From: a bacterium
Lineage (GTDB): Bacteria > Spirochaetota > UBA4802 > UBA5550
Direction: 5' to 3'
NCBI GenBank assembly: GCA_024224995.1
Contig: JAAENB010000750.1
Coordinates: forward strand, 1-13,030
DNA: 13,030 nucleotides
Positions 6,886 to 13,030 of the stretch are shown here, piece after piece. The translations under genes and the position numbers were made by a program. How positions within the stretch are numbered: the first letter of the stretch is position 1; each line of letters begins with the position of its first letter. Under the pieces are notes generated by a model. It ran no database searches and had not been told where the DNA came from. It saw only the letters and a list, made by a program, of their open reading frames with translations.

Positions 6886-7029
6886 GCGGCCGAATACGAC
6901 ACCCCGATCCAGGCAGGATACGTACACAACTATTATGATGATATAGTCGAATTCTTATCATCCCAAAAGACATAAACAAAACCGGCCATTGTTTTCCAGG
7001 GAAAAGAGGTCTGGGTTAAGGAGAAGTAA
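6886..7029 (+). pseudogene. Possible decayed C-terminal remnant of an unidentified gene with one in-frame stop
   Basis: Directly after the transporter stop, a different frame reads AAEYDTPIQAGYVHNYY, continues to VEFLSSQKT, meets TAA (6973-6975), then continues in the same frame as TKPAIVFQGKEVWVKEK to TAA (7027-7029). Both halves look protein-like (balanced composition, amphipathic, Lys-rich end). The other two frames of the second half are poor. One base change (CAA or AAA to TAA) would restore a single tail of about 47 residues. There is no start codon with a ribosome site and the 5' part is absent, so this would be a leftover of a deleted gene. I do not recognise the family, and chance coding-like sequence remains possible. 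Confidence 0.4.
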
Positions 7030-7051
7030 CCAGGACACAGAAAAAAATATC

Positions 7052-7080
7052 TTGATTTTAATATTATTCCATGATATAAT
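7052..7080 (+). promoter_or_regulatory. Near-consensus extended -10 promoter for the PP2C phosphatase gene
   Basis: TTGATT (7052-7057) and a perfect TATAAT (7075-7080) are separated by 17 bp. TGA immediately ahead of the -10 gives an extended -10 element. The start near 7087 gives a leader of about 42 bases. It is among the clearest promoters in the window and suggests substantial constitutive expression. Confidence 0.7.
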
Positions 7081-7128
7081 CTTTAATTAGACCATAAAGC
7101 CAGAGAATATTCATAGGAAAGAGTTAAC

Positions 7129-8592
7129 ATGGGAATAATAAAAAAAATAAACTCAACGTATTTAAGTCTGAATTTAAGAAATAAATTCTTAATACCTACG
7201 ATTATCGTACTATTTATTTCTTTTTTGGTTTTTACGATCCTGTTAATTAGAGACCAGAGAGCAAAAAGTATTGAACAGCTTGAAGGTAAAGCCGAGAACA
7301 TCACTTTTTTATTAAAACATTCAAATGTTGATAGTGTTTGGAATTTCAACGGACCCGCGTTAGAAGCAAATTGTAAATCTTTTTTCAAAGATAAAGAAAT
7401 AGTTCAAATTATAATCAAAGACAGCGCAGAAGCTGATCTTATTAACCTAAAAAAGAACACCGAAGACGTAAAAGGCTCTATTATAAAAAAAGCTAAATTT
7501 GAACAAGGCGGAGAGCCAATAGGAAGCCTGCAAGTTGCATTCACCAGTTATTATATTGAAAAAAACCTTAATTCCATAATGTATAAACTCATAATAATGT
7601 CTCTCATTATTTTTGGGTTAATAATTCTATTAATATCATATCTCTCTAATGTCGCGCTTCTTCCCTTAAAAGGACTCATGGCTGGTGTACGGCACCTTAC
7701 TGAAGGTGACCTCAAATTTAAGATCAAAATTTTTTCAAAAGATGAACTCGGCAGGCTCGGGGAATCATTTAATACCATGTCCGAGCAACTCCGGCAGCAC
7801 CAGGAAAACCTTGAAGCCCTCGTAACGGAACGGACAAAACAGCTCGAAGAAGCCATGGACGCGCTCTGGGGAGAAATGGAACTGGCCCAAAAAATTCAAA
7901 CCGCCTTATTGCCCCTGGACCCTCAACTGGAAGGATACAAAATTGCAGCCAGCCTCATGCCGGCCGATGAAGTTGGCGGTGATTATTATGATGTGATTAA
8001 CATCGGGGAATATAACTGGGTAATTATTGGGGATGTATCGGGCCATGGAATTACAGCAGGCTTGATCATGATGATGGCCCAGACTTCCATTCATACCGTA
8101 TTAATTCAAAATCCTTCAATGGAAGCTTCCCTGCTTATTGAAACAATCAATGAAACCATGACCGCCAATATAAAACTGCTTGGAGAATCCAAATACATGA
8201 CCCTGACGGTTTTAGCCGCGTTCAAAGATGGAGAATTCATATTCGCCGGTCTTCACCAGGATATCCTGGTATACCGGTCTGCCTCAGATACGGTTGAATC
8301 AATTGAAACCAGCGGCATGTGGATTGGTATTGAGCAGGATATTAACGGTCTACTGCCCGTTGACAGCCTGACTCTTGACTATGGCGATATAATGGTTTTG
8401 TATACTGACGGTGTGACAGAAGCTCTTGATGAGAATGAGGAAATGTTTAGTGATGAAAAACTGGTACAACTCCTTAAAGAAAATGGTACTAAAACCCCAT
8501 TTGAAATTCACTGGGCTATTAAAGACGAACTTGAACCTTATAAAAAACCGGATGACGTCACTATTGTTATCATAAAAAGAGACCCAAAATAA
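7129..8592 (+). CDS. Membrane HAMP-containing PP2C-type serine phosphatase (SpoIIE/RsbU family)
   Basis: This 487-residue protein has a transmembrane helix (~20-40), a periplasmic sensor (~41-150), a second helix (~152-173), HAMP (~172-226), a coiled coil (~222-262) and a C-terminal SpoIIE phosphatase (~265-485). Metal-binding acidic residues of the family are present in DEVGGDYYD (Asp285, Asp288), GDVSGHG (Asp302), YTDGVTE (Asp427) and PDDVT (Asp475/476). In this family the phosphatase usually dephosphorylates an STAS-domain anti-anti-sigma protein, releasing a sigma factor or other target through partner switching. No STAS or anti-sigma kinase gene is adjacent, so its target is elsewhere. 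The ATG is preceded by AGGAAAGAG about 6-12 bases upstream. It has its own strong promoter and a hairpin after the stop. Confidence 0.92.
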   Translation: MGIIKKINSTYLSLNLRNKFLIPTIIVLFISFLVFTILLIRDQRAKSIEQLEGKAENITFLLKHSNVDSVWNFNGPALEANCKSFFKDKEIVQIIIKDSAEADLINLKKNTEDVKGSIIKKAKFEQGGEPIGSLQVAFTSYYIEKNLNSIMYKLIIMSLIIFGLIILLISYLSNVALLPLKGLMAGVRHLTEGDLKFKIKIFSKDELGRLGESFNTMSEQLRQHQENLEALVTERTKQLEEAMDALWGEMELAQKIQTALLPLDPQLEGYKIAASLMPADEVGGDYYDVINIGEYNWVIIGDVSGHGITAGLIMMMAQTSIHTVLIQNPSMEASLLIETINETMTANIKLLGESKYMTLTVLAAFKDGEFIFAGLHQDILVYRSASDTVESIETSGMWIGIEQDINGLLPVDSLTLDYGDIMVLYTDGVTEALDENEEMFSDEKLVQLLKENGTKTPFEIHWAIKDELEPYKKPDDVTIVIIKRDPK

Positions 8593-8602
8593 TAATGAAT
8601 AA

Positions 8603-8637
8603 TTTCCCCTTCTCACTATGAGAATGAGAAGGGGGGA
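8603..8637. terminator. Bidirectional terminator hairpin between convergent genes
   Basis: The stem pairs 8603-8615 with 8625-8637. CCCC/GGGG and TTCTCA/TGAGAA pair fully, with two G-T wobbles near the base and a 9-base loop. A second TGAGAA inside the loop (8619-8624) allows an alternative shorter hairpin with TTCTCA. It begins 11 bases after the phosphatase stop and ends 15 bases before the binding-protein stop, so it can serve both genes. Confidence 0.75.
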
Positions 8638-8651
8638 ATTCAGACGGTTTA

Positions 8652-9434
8652 TTATTTATTTAAATAAGCAGTAATAATATTGTCTATCTCACCGCTTTTT
8701 TCCATTTTCTCTATCTGTTTATTCAACTTTTCTATCACAGCCGTATGTTTTCCTTTTGTAAATCCAATGTGGCCCTTCATTACCCGAAGCGGAACCGGAA
8801 GGGTCTTTAATTCATTCATCAATTTTGCTTTTCTTGCTAAATATATTCCTACCAGTTTATCGCAAGGGTATACATCAATTCTGCTGTAGACCAGTTTTTT
8901 GAAATTACTTTCATGTGAATCCGTTTCTTGTTTTAGAATCTTTTTGTTTCCGTCAAATTCCACTCCATAGGTGTACCCTCTCATTACGCCGACTTTTTTC
9001 CCGTTCAGGTCATTTAAGGTCCGGTAATTCAAAGCACTGTCTTTTCGCACGAAATTAACAAGGGGATTGGTAATAATGGGCTCGGAATAGTCAAAAGATT
9101 TCAGTCTTTCCGGTGTTTTATAAAAGTTAAAAAGTCCATCCATCTGGCCCTCTTTTACCATTTTTAACGCTCTTTTAAAAGGCAGTAATTTCAGGTGGAT
9201 CGGGACTCCGGCATTTTTACAGACTTTTTGCACAATTTCAACCAATATTCCTGCCGGTTTTCCATTGTCGGAATATTCATATGGAGCAAAGTCTACATAA
9301 GCAAGCTTTACCGCGTTTGGATCAATTTTTTCTTCTTTTGTTACATCAATGATTTCGTAATCTTTTCCTTTATCTTTACCGCAGCTAAAGACTAATAATA
9401 ATGCCATTAACAAAAACAATATTTTTTTATTCAT
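8652..9434 (-). CDS. Periplasmic solute-binding lipoprotein, family 3 (SBP_bac_3-like)
   Basis: This 260-residue protein starts with a lipoprotein signal (MNKK, hydrophobic core, VFSC with lipid-attachment Cys18), followed by a charged linker to about residue 40. The body begins VKLAYVDFAPYEY and has GILVEIVQKV, MDGLFNFYKTPERLKSFDYSEPI and LNGKKVGVMRGYTYG. These are the usual motifs of type II periplasmic binding proteins for polar amino acids and related solutes. The length matches the family. AAGGAG (9444-9449) lies 9 bases upstream of the ATG. No ABC permease or ATPase genes flank it, so it either feeds a transporter encoded elsewhere or acts as a sensor ligand-binder. The ligand cannot be told from sequence. 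Confidence 0.88.
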   Translation of the reverse strand: MNKKILFLLMALLLVFSCGKDKGKDYEIIDVTKEEKIDPNAVKLAYVDFAPYEYSDNGKPAGILVEIVQKVCKNAGVPIHLKLLPFKRALKMVKEGQMDGLFNFYKTPERLKSFDYSEPIITNPLVNFVRKDSALNYRTLNDLNGKKVGVMRGYTYGVEFDGNKKILKQETDSHESNFKKLVYSRIDVYPCDKLVGIYLARKAKLMNELKTLPVPLRVMKGHIGFTKGKHTAVIEKLNKQIEKMEKSGEIDNIITAYLNK

Positions 9435-9470
9435 AGATCATCTCTCCTTAATAAATTTTACATTGGACTT

Positions 9471-9499
9471 ATTAAAGCACATTAATTATGTATTGTCAA
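9471..9499 (-). promoter_or_regulatory. Near-consensus promoter for the solute-binding lipoprotein
   Basis: On the minus strand a perfect TTGACA (9494-9499) is followed after 17 bp by TTTAAT (9471-9476, five of six). TGC immediately precedes it as an extended -10. The predicted leader is about 30 bases and contains the AAGGAG ribosome site. Confidence 0.7.
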
Positions 9500-9531
9500 G
9501 ATGGAATGAAAAATATTTTCGAAGGCTTTAT

Positions 9532-9564
9532 TTGGTGGAGACGCAGCAGGCGCGTCTCCACCAA
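9532..9564. terminator. REP-like hairpin downstream of the acyl-CoA synthetase gene
   Basis: TTGGTGGAGACGC (9532-9544) pairs perfectly with GCGTCTCCACCAA (9552-9564) around a 7-base loop. It starts 21 bases beyond the synthetase stop codon and 33 bases ahead of the binding-protein promoter, so it insulates the two minus-strand genes. The core GTGGAGACGC matches GTAGAGACGC of the palindrome at 118-169, with the one differing pair changed on both sides. No T-run follows on the minus strand. Confidence 0.7.
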
Positions 9565-9584
9565 TTACAATACCAGCTTACTGC

Positions 9585-11426
9585 TTATTCCTGGTACATA
9601 CTATCAATTTCTTTTTTATACTTTTCACGGATAATCTTACGCTTCAGCTTCATGGTTGGCGTAAGTTCCCCGTTTTCCTGGGTCAGCTCTTCAGTAAGCA
9701 GCCGGATCTTTTTGATCTGCTCAACCCGTCCCAGGGACTTCGTATTTTCCGCGATGATCTTTTCATAGTACGCGATAATTTCAGGATTATTCGCGAGATC
9801 GTCCCGTGAACCAAAGGAGATATTATTATCTTTCGCGTGTTTCTCCAGGAGCTCGTACGAGGGAACAACAAGGGCGGATATATATTTTCGGCCTTCCCCT
9901 ACAACTACAGTCTGTTCTACCATGAGTTCATCACCCATTAGAAGCTCAATCTGCTGAGGAGAAATATTCTTTCCCCCTGCGGTAATAATAAGGTCTTTGA
10001 TCCTGTCGGTAATGGTGATATATTTCAGTTCATCACCCTCGATCATGCCCACATCCTCGGTCTTATACCAGCCGTCTTTTGTAAAGCATCCTTTAGTTGC
10101 TTCTTCATTTTTGTGATATCCCTTCATGGCGTTCAATCCTTTTAGCTGGATCTCTCCTTCCGCGTCGGATATTCGCACCTGCACCAGCGGAATAACCGGT
10201 CCGCATGCTCCGTCCTTGCCATAATCTCCAAATCCTACGGCAACAGGAAAAAACTCTGTTAGTCCGTATCCCTGGATTATATTTACCCCAAAACTCTGGA
10301 AAAACTCGTTTATTTCAGTGGAGAAGGCTGCTCCCCCAACATGGTAAATCTTATTCCTGTCGCATCCCAGGGCTGCCAGTACTTTGCTAATAACCAGCTT
10401 TTTGGCCAATCCATGCTTCATTTTTAACAAGGGACCTACTGTTTTTCCATCCCTCTTTTTCCGGTAAGCCGTAAGTGCTACTCCGGAAGACCAGTGAAAT
10501 AATTTTCGTTTAATTGTGGGTGCGGTTTTTAGCCCCTCATTTATGGTGCCGTATACCTTTTCCCAGATCCGGGGTACACTGGTTAATAGATGAGGCCGGA
10601 TTGTGGTCATTACCTCTACAAACTTTTTAGGATCGGGGCAGTATGCTATTTGAATTCCCAGTACCATACAGCCGTAGGACCACATTCTTTCAAAGACATG
10701 ACTTAATGGAAGTATGGCTAGAGATACTATTTCCGGTGAGGCATCATCCACAAACCGTGTTAATGACGGATAAATTCCTGCCATAAAACTCTTATGCGTG
10801 TGTATGGCCCCTTTGGGATTTCCCGTTGTTCCTGAGGTGTATATCAGCGTTAGCATATCTTCGCTATCTACTGTATTGAGCCTTTTTTCCAGCTCATCCC
10901 CTTTCTCGGACTTATCGCCCATTTCAAGAATTTCATCGAAATAAAGACTTTCTTTTCCTTCGATCGTTATATGCCGGTCCATGGCTACGATCTTTTTAAG
11001 GTATTTTGATTTTTTCAATACGATCTTTGAACGGTCGTACTGGTCCTGATCTCCCACAAATACGATTTTCACTTCTGCGTCATTTACGATATATTCGGCT
11101 TCTTCTGCTGAGTTTGTCGCGTAAATAGGTACCGAAACTCCCCGGATGGCCAGTATTCCCAGGTCGGAAATTGCCCATTCAGGTCTGTTCTGCGCGAAGA
11201 TGCCTATCATATCGCCTACTTTTGTTTTTAGTTCCAGCAGTCCTTTCGCTATTGACCGTACCTGGCGTCCGAACTCTCCCCAGGTCATGCTATCCCATTT
11301 TCCGTCTTTTTCAAATCTCAACGCGATTTGATCTTTAAATCCGTCTACCCGGCTGAGCATCATATATGCCAGAGTCTTCTCTTTTGCTAAAAATTCTTCA
11401 AATTCCTTTTCATAATCACGGGCCAT
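9585..11426 (-). CDS. Long-chain fatty acid--CoA ligase (AMP-dependent synthetase, FadD15-like)
   Basis: This protein of 613 residues activates long-chain fatty acids with ATP to acyl-AMP and then acyl-CoA; it is likely cytosolic or membrane-peripheral. Counted from the ATG at 11426: P-loop YTSGTTGNPKG ~196-206, GYGLTE ~386-391, GWYKTEDVG ~452-460 with the ribose-binding Asp, and DRIKDLIITAGGKNISP ~474-490. The C-terminal TPTMKLKR carries the probable catalytic Lys. The length and the domain inserts match long-chain (ACSL/FadD15-type) enzymes rather than the ~550-residue FadD group. The start at 11426 is preferred because GGAGG lies 5 bases ahead. An upstream TTG at 11456 would add 10 residues but has no ribosome site. 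It follows the guanine deaminase gene in the same direction across a 60-bp palindrome, and I find no convincing promoter of its own. Confidence 0.93.
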   Translation of the reverse strand: MARDYEKEFEEFLAKEKTLAYMMLSRVDGFKDQIALRFEKDGKWDSMTWGEFGRQVRSIAKGLLELKTKVGDMIGIFAQNRPEWAISDLGILAIRGVSVPIYATNSAEEAEYIVNDAEVKIVFVGDQDQYDRSKIVLKKSKYLKKIVAMDRHITIEGKESLYFDEILEMGDKSEKGDELEKRLNTVDSEDMLTLIYTSGTTGNPKGAIHTHKSFMAGIYPSLTRFVDDASPEIVSLAILPLSHVFERMWSYGCMVLGIQIAYCPDPKKFVEVMTTIRPHLLTSVPRIWEKVYGTINEGLKTAPTIKRKLFHWSSGVALTAYRKKRDGKTVGPLLKMKHGLAKKLVISKVLAALGCDRNKIYHVGGAAFSTEINEFFQSFGVNIIQGYGLTEFFPVAVGFGDYGKDGACGPVIPLVQVRISDAEGEIQLKGLNAMKGYHKNEEATKGCFTKDGWYKTEDVGMIEGDELKYITITDRIKDLIITAGGKNISPQQIELLMGDELMVEQTVVVGEGRKYISALVVPSYELLEKHAKDNNISFGSRDDLANNPEIIAYYEKIIAENTKSLGRVEQIKKIRLLTEELTQENGELTPTMKLKRKIIREKYKKEIDSMYQE

Positions 11427-11430
11427 AATA

Positions 11431-11436
11431 TCCTCC
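11431..11436 (-). promoter_or_regulatory. Ribosome binding site that fixes the acyl-CoA synthetase start
   Basis: GGAGGA on the minus strand, with GGAGG ending 5 bases before the ATG at 11424-11426. It lies inside the coding region that would result from the TTG start at 11456, which argues for the shorter protein. Confidence 0.7.
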
Positions 11437-11470
11437 AATACTGTACTATTATTCAAATATTTATAAAGTT

Positions 11471-11530
11471 CCCGGTATTAATTCTCATAGCGTGGGGTTT
11501 AAACCCCACGTTATGAGAATTAATACCGGG
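11471..11530. repeat. 60-bp near-perfect palindrome spanning the guanine deaminase stop codon
   Basis: Bases 11471-11500 are the reverse complement of 11501-11530 except for one G-T pair (11490/11511). The centre is GTGGGGTTTAAACCCCAC and the outer 20 bp (CCCGGTATTAATTCTCATA and its mirror) are also symmetric. The deaminase stop (11520-11522, minus strand) falls inside the right arm, so the last codons of that gene form part of the stem. It lies 44 bases upstream of the synthetase ATG. It could terminate or attenuate readthrough from guaD. Without a T-run it could instead act as an RNA-stability element or a REP-like repeat. Confidence 0.75.
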
Positions 11531-11990
11531 TTTTATCTTCTTTTTTTTGCCATTCTTCAAAGAGTTTTAAGCATTCCTCTCTGCCAATAGAATCCATTTC
11601 AAACCAGCTTCTTTTTGCTTTTCCTTCAAGAACATTGTATATAAAATCATCATCAAATCCAATACTCCCGGCGTCTTCACGATTGCATCCATAATAGAGC
11701 TTTCTGATCCGTGCCCAATGAATGGCCGCGAAACACATAGGACAGGGCTCGCAGGTGGAATATATTTCACAATCTTCCAGCTCAAAGTTTTTCAATTTTG
11801 ATGATGCTTTTCTTATGGCAAGGATCTCCGCGTGAGCTGTTGGATCGTGCAGCTTTACGACTTCATTATGGGCCTGCGCGATTACTACACCATCTTTTAC
11901 TATCACTGCTCCAAAAGGTCCGCCTTCATTGTTTCGCAAACCCTTTGATGCCTCTTCAATGGCGATCTTCATAAAGTCTTTTTCTTTCAT
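11520..11990 (-). CDS. guaD: Guanine deaminase (cytidine deaminase-fold type)
   Basis: This 156-residue zinc enzyme converts guanine to xanthine and ammonia in purine salvage or catabolism. The zinc and proton-shuttle motif DPTAHAE (His53, Glu55) and STCEPCPMC (Cys83, Cys86) are intact. FDDDFIY at ~112-118 and the terminal Tyr156 match the Bacillus-type guanine deaminase, in which the C-terminal tail closes the active site. The length also equals that enzyme. A tRNA adenosine deaminase (TadA) is the main alternative, but FDDxFIY and the tail favour GuaD. The ATG at 11990 aligns with the family's start, although no ribosome site is seen in front of it. The 3' end is embedded in a 60-bp palindrome. 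No other purine catabolism genes are in the window. Confidence 0.85.
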   Translation of the reverse strand: MKEKDFMKIAIEEASKGLRNNEGGPFGAVIVKDGVVIAQAHNEVVKLHDPTAHAEILAIRKASSKLKNFELEDCEIYSTCEPCPMCFAAIHWARIRKLYYGCNREDAGSIGFDDDFIYNVLEGKAKRSWFEMDSIGREECLKLFEEWQKKEDKTRY

Positions 11991-12016
11991 AACTGCAGAA
12001 CCCGGTTTTTGGGGCT

Positions 12017-12044
12017 ACTTTACCGGGCAAAGGTTTGGCGTCAA
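12017..12044 (-). promoter_or_regulatory. Candidate promoter for guaD
   Basis: On the minus strand TTGACG (12039-12044, five of six) is followed after 16 bp by TAAAGT (12017-12022, four of six). It lies just beyond the metF terminator. It would give a very short leader of about 20 bases with no ribosome site before the guaD ATG. Confidence 0.4.
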
Positions 12045-12057
12045 GAATTTATTCTAA

Positions 12058-12092
12058 AACCATTGTATAGGGAAAACCCCTATACAGTGGTT
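12058..12092 (-). terminator. Hairpin spanning the metF stop codon
   Basis: AACCATTGTATAGGG (12058-12072) pairs with CCCTATACAGTGGTT (12078-12092) through 14 Watson-Crick pairs and one T-G pair, around a 5-base loop. The metF stop (12091-12093) overlaps the right arm. On the minus-strand transcript the stem forms at the end of the coding region and is followed by TTTAGAATAAATTCTTG, which is only moderately U-rich. It is a probable terminator separating metF from guaD. Confidence 0.65.
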
Positions 12093-13008
12093 ATTTCCGC
12101 TTTAATTTCGCTCTTTCCACTATCTCCGGTACCCGGTGTTCCCATTCTATTGCCATAAGATGAATACCGTGAACACCTTCTATTTCCTTGAGCTCTTCAA
12201 TAAGATCAATGCATATTGCAATCCCTTCGTCCCCGGCCTTTTCTTTTGGTACTGAGTTCATCCGCTTAAGGATGTTTTCGGGTATTTGGATTCCGGGCAC
12301 ATTGTTTGCCATATACCGTGTCATGCCGGCCGATTTTAGTGGAATTACTCCTGCCAGGATATGGCAGTGTTCATGGAGTCCCAGGGCGCGTACCTGTTTC
12401 ATGTATTCTTTAAATATGCTGATATCGAAAATGCATTGAGTTTGTATAAAATCGGCTCCTGCTTCCACCTTTTTCTTTAGCCGGTAAGGCCGGAAATCGA
12501 GCGGTTCGGCAAATGGGTTTGCTGCCGCGCCTATATACATCTCAAACCTTCCTTCAAACTCCTCATCTACTCCAAGGACTTTGTTCTCTTCTCGCATTCT
12601 TTTTACCACTGAGAGCAGCTGTGTAGAGTCTATATCAAATACATTCTTCGCGTGCGGCTGATTTCCGAATGAGTGGTGGTCTCCGCTCAAACATAGCACA
12701 TTCTTTATTCCCAGGGCTGCTGCCCCTATTAGATCACTCTGCATTGCTACCCGGTTCCGGTCCCTTGTGACCATCTGTATTACCGGTTCCAGCCCCATGG
12801 ATACCAGGATTGCCCCTGCCGCGATACTCGACATCCGGACGACTGCTGTCTGGTTATCGGTTATATTTATGGCATCCACATTCCCCTTCAGAAAAGAGGC
12901 TTTCTTCTTTATAATGTCGATATCAACACCTTTTGGCGGCCCCAGCTCTGCTGTTACTACAAACTCTCCGCTCTCCAGCAATGTCTTTAGTCTACTTTTT
13001 GTTTTCAT
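12091..13008 (-). CDS. metF: Methylenetetrahydrofolate reductase
   Basis: This 305-residue flavoprotein reduces 5,10-methylene-H4folate to 5-methyl-H4folate, feeding methionine synthesis or, in acetogens, the methyl branch of the Wood-Ljungdahl pathway. Family motifs: TAELGPPKGVD near the N-terminus with the conserved catalytic Glu, NITDNQTAVVRMSS, VTRDRNR, CLSGDHHSFG, GAAANPFAEP, DFIQTQCIFD and the end HLMAIEWEHRVPEIVERA. The length is near that of the single-domain bacterial enzyme (~295-310). I place the start at the ATG at 13008. A TTG at 13023 in the same frame would add five residues (MREKS), but GAGAGAG just before the ATG looks like its ribosome site. The window ends 22 bases upstream, so the promoter or an upstream operon partner (for example metV or hdr genes) cannot be seen. 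Confidence 0.92.
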   Translation of the reverse strand: MKTKSRLKTLLESGEFVVTAELGPPKGVDIDIIKKKASFLKGNVDAINITDNQTAVVRMSSIAAGAILVSMGLEPVIQMVTRDRNRVAMQSDLIGAAALGIKNVLCLSGDHHSFGNQPHAKNVFDIDSTQLLSVVKRMREENKVLGVDEEFEGRFEMYIGAAANPFAEPLDFRPYRLKKKVEAGADFIQTQCIFDISIFKEYMKQVRALGLHEHCHILAGVIPLKSAGMTRYMANNVPGIQIPENILKRMNSVPKEKAGDEGIAICIDLIEELKEIEGVHGIHLMAIEWEHRVPEIVERAKLKRK

Positions 13009-13030
13009 GCTTTTCTCTCTCAAGAAACTC

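Noticed and set aside
11427..11456. TTG start extending the acyl-CoA synthetase by 10 residues
   Set aside because: No ribosome site precedes it, and the extension would contain the GGAGG site that fits the ATG at 11426.
12001..12027. CCCGGT ... ACCGGG 6-bp inverted repeat upstream of guaD
   Set aside because: Short stem with a 15-base loop and overlapping the probable promoter; too weak to call a terminator or operator.
118..12092. The palindromes as ends of one large composite transposon or as a CRISPR array
   Set aside because: No transposase or integrase gene lies between them, the copies differ in sequence, there are no direct target duplications visible, and there is no regular repeat-spacer pattern.
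13009..13023. TTG start extending MetF by 5 residues
   Set aside because: The ATG at 13008 has a purine-rich site just upstream, and the family start fits it better.

Overview
The window comes from an AT-leaning bacterial chromosome with compact genes, strong AAGGAG-type ribosome binding sites and several near-consensus sigma-70 type promoters. It reads as a stretch of core and signalling chromosome. I see no phage, plasmid, CRISPR or intact transposon genes. A lipoprotein with a loose lipobox (VFSC), several large membrane signalling proteins and a lysine/alanine-rich histone-like protein would suit a spirochaete-like or other deep-branching Gram-negative lineage. That is a guess from gene style, not a demonstrated affiliation.

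Layout. (1) Bases 1-120 hold the last 39 codons of a plus-strand gene that resembles the C-terminus of a heterodisulfide reductase subunit B (HdrB) type protein. It converges on (2) a minus-strand 881-residue hybrid histidine kinase (HAMP, PAS, HisKA, HATPase, receiver). A 52-bp perfect palindrome separates them. (3) A 392-bp AT-rich divergent intergenic region follows. (4) Next are a 72-residue Lys/Ala-rich basic protein and (5) a membrane-bound class III adenylate cyclase, both on the plus strand. (6) A plus-strand pair follows: a HIT-family hydrolase and an MFS transporter separated by 2 bp. (7) A short decayed gene tail leads into (8) a plus-strand HAMP/PP2C (SpoIIE/RsbU-type) phosphatase. 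(9) The rest is minus strand: a periplasmic solute-binding lipoprotein, a long-chain acyl-CoA synthetase, a guanine deaminase and a methylenetetrahydrofolate reductase (MetF).

How the genes relate. Three membrane-anchored HAMP proteins with different outputs (phosphorelay, cAMP, serine phosphatase) lie within 8.5 kb, so the left two thirds can be read as a signalling neighbourhood. No cognate partners (a second response regulator, a cAMP receptor protein, an anti-sigma factor antagonist) are present. MetF and the HdrB-like tail sit at opposite ends. In some anaerobes their families cooperate in methylene-H4folate reduction, but nothing here proves a link.

The most distinctive feature is not a protein. 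Four long inverted repeats sit at gene 3' ends, and three of them contain the stop codon inside an arm. Two share a GAGACGC/GCGTCTC core with a compensatory base-pair change. They look like bidirectional terminators or REP-like palindromes that have been extended symmetrically into gene ends. I did not find a clearly new multi-gene system.
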